From an uncultured Bacteroidales bacterium (GTDB lineage: Bacteria; Bacteroidota; Bacteroidia; Bacteroidales; UBA3663): a stretch of 8,025 bases of DNA. Made by a program: the position numbers and the translations under genes. Below the pieces are notes generated by a model that was not told where the DNA came from, made no database searches, and saw only the letters and a program-made list of their open reading frames with translations. The stretch is from the NCBI GenBank assembly GCA_905236195.1, contig CAJOOX010000092.1:1-8025 (forward strand), read 5' to 3'. This document shows, one piece after another, positions 1 to 5,318 of this stretch; within the stretch, counting starts at the first letter, position 1; each line of letters opens with the position of its first letter.

Positions 1-937
1 AGGTGGGATAAAGGATGTTTGTGTTGTGCATATACACGACAGCCGGTTTCTTGGGAAACTGCTCGTCAACGGTGTAGAGCATGTTGATGAGACGGGCCTC
101 CTTGAGATAGCTGAGGTAATTGACCACCGTGGCGCGGGAAGTCTCGATGGCCTTGGCCAAAAGCGACACATTGGGCGAACAGGGAGCCTCCTGAGCGAGT
201 AGGTGAAGGAGTTTCTTGATTTTGGGAAGGTAGGACAACTCGATTTCCTTGACAAAAAGGACATCCACTTCGAGCATGGTGTTCATGTTCTTGATGAGCA
301 TCTCGGAGTAATTCTTCTTCTCGAGGAAGAAGGGATAGAAGCCGTGGTGGACATAGTCCTGGAAATAGTTGAGCGGTTTGATTTTCGAACAAATCTCAGT
401 CGCAATGGCTGCATGGTTCGAAATGATTTCGTCGTACTTATAGGAACGGAAATTTGTACCGGCCATCAGATTAATGAACTCACGGAACGAGAATCCGCGG
501 AGGTTGTAACTGTCCACAACTCCGTTGAGGACGGGATTCTCCTCCTTCAAACGCATGACAGTAGAACCTGCAAATATAATCTGAATCTTGGGATACTGAT
601 CGTAGATAAACTTCAGTTCATTACTCCAATCGGGATACTTGAATATCTCGTCGATGAGGAGGACACGACCGCCCTGAGCCAGGAACTGCGCTACGAATTC
701 ACGCAGAGTGTGCGTGAAAAAGTAGAAATGGTTCATGTTGATATAAAGGCAGCGACGGTCGTCGGGGCCGAATTTTTCCAGGGCATACTGAAGCAAGAAT
801 GTGGTTTTGCCTACACCTCGAGAGCCCTTGATTCCAATCAAGCGGCTATTCCAATTAATCTCGTCCATCAACTCGCGCCTTACAGGCGAATAAACATGCT
901 CAACGAGATACTTATGCGTACGATAAAATGTCTCCAC
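1..937 (-). CDS. AAA-type ATP-binding protein with winged-helix segment (3' end beyond window)
   Basis: A P-loop ATPase of the kind found in many copies in Bacteroidota genomes (AAA_14/DUF4143-like). Substrate and partner are unknown. 312 codons are visible and the C-terminus lies past the left edge. The Walker A motif is GSRGVGKTT at residues 38-46. Walker B is VLLIDEI at 92-98. IIFAGST at 120-126 resembles the sensor-1 strand (usually GSS), followed by FSFREF at 149-154, the conserved 'LSF-E' element. Residues about 255-285 (SLLAKAIETSRATVVNYL and on) read as a winged helix that could bind DNA. The start is GTG at 937-935, because an in-frame TAA lies five codons upstream and there is no in-frame ATG between. 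A clear promoter sits directly upstream, so the gene is probably transcribed alone. By eye it is somewhat more AT-rich than the operon genes. It could be a toxin-antitoxin or defence-associated ATPase, but nothing here decides that. Confidence 0.9.
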   Translation of the reverse strand, partial: METFYRTHKYLVEHVYSPVRRELMDEINWNSRLIGIKGSRGVGKTTFLLQYALEKFGPDDRRCLYINMNHFYFFTHTLREFVAQFLAQGGRVLLIDEIFKYPDWSNELKFIYDQYPKIQIIFAGSTVMRLKEENPVLNGVVDSYNLRGFSFREFINLMAGTNFRSYKYDEIISNHAAIATEICSKIKPLNYFQDYVHHGFYPFFLEKKNYSEMLIKNMNTMLEVDVLFVKEIELSYLPKIKKLLHLLAQEAPCSPNVSLLAKAIETSRATVVNYLSYLKEARLINMLYTVDEQFPKKPAVVYMHNTNILYPT

Positions 938-963
938 TGTTTTTATCTTTTATATTAGCGGTG

Positions 964-994
964 CAAAGATAATAAGAAAAGTTGAAATTGCAAA
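964..994 (-). promoter_or_regulatory. Bacteroides-type sigma-ABfr promoter for the ATPase gene
   Basis: On the minus strand there is a TTTG (994-991) as the -33 element, a spacer of 19 nt, and TATCTTTG (971-964), a perfect fit to the Bacteroidota -7 consensus TAnnTTTG. Transcription would begin near position 957, giving a leader of about 20 nt before the GTG start at 937. The leader is A-rich and has no Shine-Dalgarno sequence, as is usual in this phylum. Confidence 0.8.
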
Positions 995-1066
995 GTGAAA
1001 ATGACATTTTTTTTGAAAAAAACGCATTTTTAAAGAAATCTAATACAAATCTTGCACATCGAAATT

Positions 1067-1993
1067 TTATTTGTGCATACTTGTTTGTAGGTATCGTTCG
1101 TAATTTTCGCGAATTTCGGCTACCATTTCATCCATTGGGCGCGAGGTGTCGATCCAATGAATCGAAATGCCCCGTCTTTCCATTCCGCGGAACCAGGTCA
1201 TCTGCCGCTTGGCAAACTGGTGGATGGCAATCTCGAGCTGCCGGTACATTTCTCCATAGGAGAGCTGGCCGATGAGATGGAGGGTGAGATACTTGTATTC
1301 GAGACCATAGTAAATGAGGTCCCCGGGCTTGATTCCGCTGTCGAGGAGTTGCTGCACCTCATCGAGCATTCCTTCGTCCAGTCTCTGCTGCAGCCTGCGT
1401 GAGATACGCTGCCGGCGCACGTCACGGTCCACCTTGGTGCCGAACACCATTGACGGAACAGGAGGATAGGCTGTAAGAGAAGCAGCATGTGTACGATAGT
1501 AGTCGCGTATCTCGATTTCCCGAATCGCCCGCTGCGGCGTATCCGTATCCGTGGTGTTATGGAGTGTCTTGTAGCCCTTGAGAATCCCGGTCAGTTCCTC
1601 CAGGCTCTTGCCGCGGAGCCGTGCCCGCAATTCGGGATTTTCGGGCACATCGTGCATTTCATAGCCCTTGAGGACACTTTCGACATACAGGCCGGAACCG
1701 CCGCAGAGCACGGGCAGTTTGCCCCGTTGCAGCATATCGTCATATACACGGTGGAAATCCTTCTGATATTCGTAGATATTATAGCGATACCCTGCGGGCC
1801 GGATGTCTATCAGATGATGGGGAACCGTCCTCTCCCCTACGGTATAGTCGGCCAGATCCTTGCCGGTACCGAGATCCATGCCCACATAGAACTGCCGGCT
1901 GTCGGCCGAAATGACTTCGCTGTCGTAGCTCAAGGCCACATGCACGGCAAGGGCTGTCTTGCCCGATGCAGTAGGACCAACAATCGTAATCAT
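1067..1993 (-). CDS. miaA: tRNA dimethylallyltransferase MiaA
   Basis: MiaA transfers the dimethylallyl group from dimethylallyl diphosphate to N6 of adenosine 37 in tRNAs that read codons starting with U. At 308 residues it has normal family length. Visible motifs: P-loop GPTASGKT at 6-13; DSRQFY at 31-36 with the conserved catalytic Asp31; GTGK at 42-45; HHLIDI at 59-64; PVLCGGSGLYV at 94-104; QRAIREIEI at 154-162, matching the family's QR-x-x-RALE element; GLEYKY at 230-235, replacing the usual GYKE; and QFAKRQMTWFR at 259-269, near the tRNA-binding end. The LGTGKDLADY and GLEYKY variants are typical of a Bacteroidota MiaA subtype, so a second, more classical miaA may exist elsewhere in the genome. 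Its ATG (1993-1991) overlaps the stop of the upstream SpoIID-fusion gene as ATGA, indicating translational coupling. The gene ends in TAA at 1069-1067 and appears to be last in the operon. Confidence 0.96.
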   Translation of the reverse strand: MITIVGPTASGKTALAVHVALSYDSEVISADSRQFYVGMDLGTGKDLADYTVGERTVPHHLIDIRPAGYRYNIYEYQKDFHRVYDDMLQRGKLPVLCGGSGLYVESVLKGYEMHDVPENPELRARLRGKSLEELTGILKGYKTLHNTTDTDTPQRAIREIEIRDYYRTHAASLTAYPPVPSMVFGTKVDRDVRRQRISRRLQQRLDEGMLDEVQQLLDSGIKPGDLIYYGLEYKYLTLHLIGQLSYGEMYRQLEIAIHQFAKRQMTWFRGMERRGISIHWIDTSRPMDEMVAEIRENYERYLQTSMHK

Positions 1994-3978
1994 AAGCGCT
2001 GGAGTTTGGAACCGGGGAAATAGAAACTGAGAATTTCGGTGTAGGCCTTGCCGGCCTCAGCCATGCAGGCTGCACCTATCTGACATAGACCGACACCATG
2101 GCCCCACCCCTTTCCGGTGAGTGTAAAACGTACCGGACGGCTTTCGGAACGGGAAACCCAGAAGGCACTGGAGTAGAGATGAGACTCGGAAAGCGCCTTG
2201 CGAATCATCAGTTCCTTGCCGAGAATAACCGTACGCTGCGAACCGATAACCTTGAGGAAAGAGATACGGCCGGAAGCCCCGCGCCGTAACGGTATCAGGT
2301 CTTCAACGGTGCCGATATGCAGTCCGGTCTTGCGTTCGAAGAGTTCCGTCAGTTCCTCGCGGGTGTAAGAAACCGCCCAGTCGTGGAAGTCGGAAGTGGA
2401 CTGGTCGTAATTATTGAGCACCTGCCGCAAAACACGTTCGTCGTGCGTATCGCACCACGGATCCTCTACAGGCTGCAGGTAGGAATAGTCTTCATCCTGC
2501 CAGCAGGTGTCGAAGGTTTCGGACATTCCGCCACAGCATTTGGAGAAACGCGCATCGCAGACCGCCCCGTTTTCATCCACAAGCACCTCTCCCCTGGTCT
2601 CTTCGATGGCCCGTGCCACCAGCGGGGATACGATTCTGGTGATGCCCTGATAACGCTGGCAATGGTCGTCGGCACAAACGTCGTAGAGATCATGGTCGTC
2701 ATGGTCCCACCAGCGCACGCAAATATCTTCCGGAGCGACACCCGCCATGGGAACAGAGACAGCGGGGGTCTGCAGTCCGGACTTGGTCTGCGCTCCGTCC
2801 TCTTCCCTGGACGCACGGGCCTGCATCTGGCGCAAAAGCCAGCTGCGGGAAATGACGGCGTGTGTCTTGAGCAGATTAAAACTGGAGGTGGCAGCCATCT
2901 CCGACGATATCACGGATTTCAGATAATCCTCGACGGGCAGGATATTGACAGCGTGGAGCATACGGTTCTTGCGCAGGATTTTGAGTACCCCCGTGAATGT
3001 CTGGTCTTCGCGTTGCTGCCAATGGAAACTCTTGCCTATCATGACACCCCGCAAGGTGAACCTGGGAGCAAAGAAACAGCGGGATTCTCCTTCCCCGAGG
3101 TCGGCAAGGGTCAGTGTGCGGCTCCCGGAATCAGTATCTGTGGACAACGAGAACGATATCGTCTCCTCGTCCATAATCCCCACATGAACCAGACGGACAG
3201 GACACTCCAGCTGACCTAAGATATCGGCAAGGAGCGCGGGTGTAAGTTTTTGGAAGTCGGTGTCGCGGACTACCGGAATCAGACCGCAGAATTCAAGAGA
3301 GGCCGGAGAAATAAGCAGCTGTTCATCACCGGAGGCGAAATACTGCGAAGGCCGGTGGGCCTTCCGGTCAATCACACGCCAAAGCACACAGCCCGAAGCG
3401 TCGTCCCACCAGGCTACAATATTCTTCCAGTCGGAATCCGTTATCTCGGGCTGGAGCGCCGTTACGCCAGATTCAGCCCATGCCTCGCGACTCCATCCCA
3501 GCATGGGGACCTCGGACTGAGGAACCGCCTGGAAATGAAGGTGATCGGGGGCAGAAGCTCCGGAACAGGCTCCGTTGAAGAAGAAAAACATATCCCGATA
3601 CTCCCCTGCCAGATACTGCATATCATCCGCCCTGCCTGCAAACGACTGACGTTCGTGCTCAGCTGACACAACGGTCAGATGACAGGAGGCAATCGGGAAC
3701 GGATTGACCAACATCTCATAGCGATGGCCGGACGGAGCCGTAATGACGGCCTTCCGCTGTTCTGCCGGACGGGCAGCAGGACAGAGGAAACAGGGTCGGT
3801 CCACTTTACCACCCTCCACCCTGGCCGTTGCGCTTACCGCACGGGCCGGATTGAACACCAGTTCATACTCCTTATTATATATATAGAGAGAACGGCGCAT
3901 GGAATGGGACAGGTCGTCATAACGCTGACGGCACAGCGGCCACTCAGCCAGCTGTTGTTCAAAAAACTTCTGAATCAT
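1990..3978 (-). CDS. DUF4922-like (GalT/HIT-type nucleotidyltransferase) fused to SpoIID/LytB domain
   Basis: A 662-residue two-domain protein. Residues about 1-255 resemble HIT/GalT-superfamily nucleotidyltransferases (DUF4922-like): CFLC at 63-66 (possible zinc knuckle), NPFP at 92-95, CHLTVV at 99-104, and DHLHFQ at 145-150. The last gives the H-x-H-x-Q signature (H146, H148, Q150) of the GalT/ATP-adenylyltransferase branch. Residues about 259-662 form a SpoIID/LytB-type domain. It has LPVEDYLKSVISSEM at 347-361, with Glu360 at the place of the catalytic Glu of SpoIID lytic transglycosylases, CCGG at 481-484, and GWGHGVGLCQIGA at 624-636. Start ATG at 3978 was chosen because it opens the conserved region and overlaps the preceding glycosyltransferase by only 20 nt; the reading frame stays open further upstream, but inside that gene. 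The N-terminus (MIQKFFEQQLAEW) is no signal peptide and no membrane segment is visible, so the protein is probably cytoplasmic. Domain assignments are firm; the combined reaction is unknown. Confidence 0.9.
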   Translation of the reverse strand: MIQKFFEQQLAEWPLCRQRYDDLSHSMRRSLYIYNKEYELVFNPARAVSATARVEGGKVDRPCFLCPAARPAEQRKAVITAPSGHRYEMLVNPFPIASCHLTVVSAEHERQSFAGRADDMQYLAGEYRDMFFFFNGACSGASAPDHLHFQAVPQSEVPMLGWSREAWAESGVTALQPEITDSDWKNIVAWWDDASGCVLWRVIDRKAHRPSQYFASGDEQLLISPASLEFCGLIPVVRDTDFQKLTPALLADILGQLECPVRLVHVGIMDEETISFSLSTDTDSGSRTLTLADLGEGESRCFFAPRFTLRGVMIGKSFHWQQREDQTFTGVLKILRKNRMLHAVNILPVEDYLKSVISSEMAATSSFNLLKTHAVISRSWLLRQMQARASREEDGAQTKSGLQTPAVSVPMAGVAPEDICVRWWDHDDHDLYDVCADDHCQRYQGITRIVSPLVARAIEETRGEVLVDENGAVCDARFSKCCGGMSETFDTCWQDEDYSYLQPVEDPWCDTHDERVLRQVLNNYDQSTSDFHDWAVSYTREELTELFERKTGLHIGTVEDLIPLRRGASGRISFLKVIGSQRTVILGKELMIRKALSESHLYSSAFWVSRSESRPVRFTLTGKGWGHGVGLCQIGAACMAEAGKAYTEILSFYFPGSKLQRL

Positions 3979-5293
3979 AATTTTTCTGTCTTGCCAGAAT
4001 TTCGAGGGTGCGGATACGGTCCTTGTAGAGATTGTTACGGTTGATTTTCTCGCGGGAAAGGGCGGCATCACTGTTCCCTGCCCAACGCCTGCAATTGTAG
4101 AGCGGTTCGTAGATACGGCCCAGGGGATACTGACGTGTGATACGCAGCATGGCGGCATAATCTTCGCCGTAGCTGGTGTTGGGAAGCGGATTGGCACGCA
4201 GCAGTTCACGCGAGAAGGCTCTGGGAGCTCCCAGTCCGTTGATACGAAGGGCATTGTTCATCCCGTTTTCGGCCGTCCATTCCCTATGGTCGATGATGCC
4301 GGGCGGCAACGGATTCAGGTCGAAGTCTGTGAGCTGATAGCTGCCCACAACAGCGGCACATCCCTGCTGCTGGAAGGCATTGACAATGCGGGCAAGGGTA
4401 TCCGGTCCGCTGTAGATGTCGTCGCTGTCGAGCTGGACGACCCACAGTCCGCAGCGGGGATCGCTCACGGCACGGTTCCAGCAGCCTCCGATCTTGAGCG
4501 TAGTCTCTTGGGGAATGATATGCACCAGGCGCTCATCCCGGATTTCATCAATAGCCTCTGTTGTTCCGTCGGTAGAGTGGTTGTCGACCACCAGGACATT
4601 GAACTTGAAGTCCGTCTCCTGAGACAAAGCCGAACGGATGGCATCCCGGATTGTTTTCTCGCGGTTATAAACCGGAATGACGACCGAAGCTGTCGCCTCG
4701 CCGTCACGCTGAGGCTGCAGAGGGAAGCGTTTGAGCTTCGAGGCATCCAGCCATGCGCCTATCGCCTTGAGATAGCTGGTCAGGGCCAATTCCATTTCCT
4801 TCTGCACGGCGGCATTTCTGGGATCCACATAATCGAACTGGGAACCTTCGGAAACATTTTGCGGCAGATAGGTGTAGCCTGTCTCCTGGATATGGAAGGG
4901 CAGACCGAACTGCCACGTCATATGGAGACGCAGCAGGTACCAGGCCGCATGCTTGAACGGGACTTCGATATCGGGCATCGACAGCAGTTTGGAGGAGGAA
5001 ACGGCCACCAGCGGACCGAAGTCGAAGTCGTCGCGTACAGACCCCAGCATATAATCAATGCAGGGCATCTCGACACAACGGCCGTCTGTCTCCTGCTGCC
5101 GGTAGTCCATATAGATGAACGGCGCATCGGTCGATTCCAAAAGATTGCGAAGACGCAAAGATTCGGCCTCGGTCATCACAATGTCGCCATCCTGTAACTG
5201 GACGAGGACGCAGTCATCCTCTTCAGCGGCATGAAAAAGTTGTTGAAGGGCTTCTATTGAAGCGAGTCCCTTATTGAATTTGATGATATTCAT
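3959..5293 (-). CDS. Family 2 glycosyltransferase with degenerate N-terminal half-domain
   Basis: A 444-residue, probably cytoplasmic, GT-A-fold glycosyltransferase. The catalytic domain spans about 201-410: SVVIPVYNREKTI at 203-215 (nucleotide-binding strand), VVDNHSTDGT at 235-244, VVQLDSDDI at 285-293 with the DxD-type metal/nucleotide site D289-D292, and YGEDYAAMLRI at 375-385 with the ED acid pair usual for the catalytic base in GT2 enzymes. NCRRW follows at 400-404. Residues about 10-140 look like a second, inactive copy of the latter half of this domain (see findings). Donor and acceptor sugars cannot be told; lipopolysaccharide, capsule or protein glycosylation are all possible. The start ATG at 5293-5291 lies 25 nt after the stop of the DUF5686 gene; upstream in-frame ATGs would sit inside that gene and give an implausible N-terminus. 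The stop overlaps the next gene by 20 nt, favouring coupled translation. Confidence 0.92.
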   Translation of the reverse strand: MNIIKFNKGLASIEALQQLFHAAEEDDCVLVQLQDGDIVMTEAESLRLRNLLESTDAPFIYMDYRQQETDGRCVEMPCIDYMLGSVRDDFDFGPLVAVSSSKLLSMPDIEVPFKHAAWYLLRLHMTWQFGLPFHIQETGYTYLPQNVSEGSQFDYVDPRNAAVQKEMELALTSYLKAIGAWLDASKLKRFPLQPQRDGEATASVVIPVYNREKTIRDAIRSALSQETDFKFNVLVVDNHSTDGTTEAIDEIRDERLVHIIPQETTLKIGGCWNRAVSDPRCGLWVVQLDSDDIYSGPDTLARIVNAFQQQGCAAVVGSYQLTDFDLNPLPPGIIDHREWTAENGMNNALRINGLGAPRAFSRELLRANPLPNTSYGEDYAAMLRITRQYPLGRIYEPLYNCRRWAGNSDAALSREKINRNNLYKDRIRTLEILARQKNYDSEVF

Positions 5294-5318
5294 ATGCTCT
5301 CGAATGTAGGATTTGCCA

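Noticed and set aside
203..958. Long plus-strand open frame (251 codons) opposite the ATPase gene
   Set aside because: The minus-strand frame has Walker A, Walker B and a promoter; the plus-strand translation shows no recognisable motif and mirrors the codon pattern of the opposite strand.
998..1035. AT-only inverted repeat (AAAATG ... CATTTT around T- and A-runs) as a terminator of the operon
   Set aside because: The stem is almost wholly A-T and broken by mismatches; in a naturally AT-rich gap this is expected by chance. A folding-energy calculation would decide.
1053..1077. Inverted repeat TGCACA / TGTGCA with 13-nt loop at the end of miaA
   Set aside because: Only 6 bp of stem, spanning the stop codon, with no following U-run on the minus strand; too weak to call a terminator.
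3979..4254. N-terminal extension of the SpoIID-fusion frame up to 4254
   Set aside because: The extension lies wholly inside the C-terminal catalytic part of the glycosyltransferase and its translation (rich in Ser, Thr, Pro, Cys) looks like an out-of-frame shadow; the conserved region begins at the ATG at 3978.
5294..5318. TACATTCG as an internal promoter before the glycosyltransferase
   Set aside because: Matches only part of TAnnTTTG and has no TTTG about 19 nt upstream; the 25-nt gap fits simple cotranscription.
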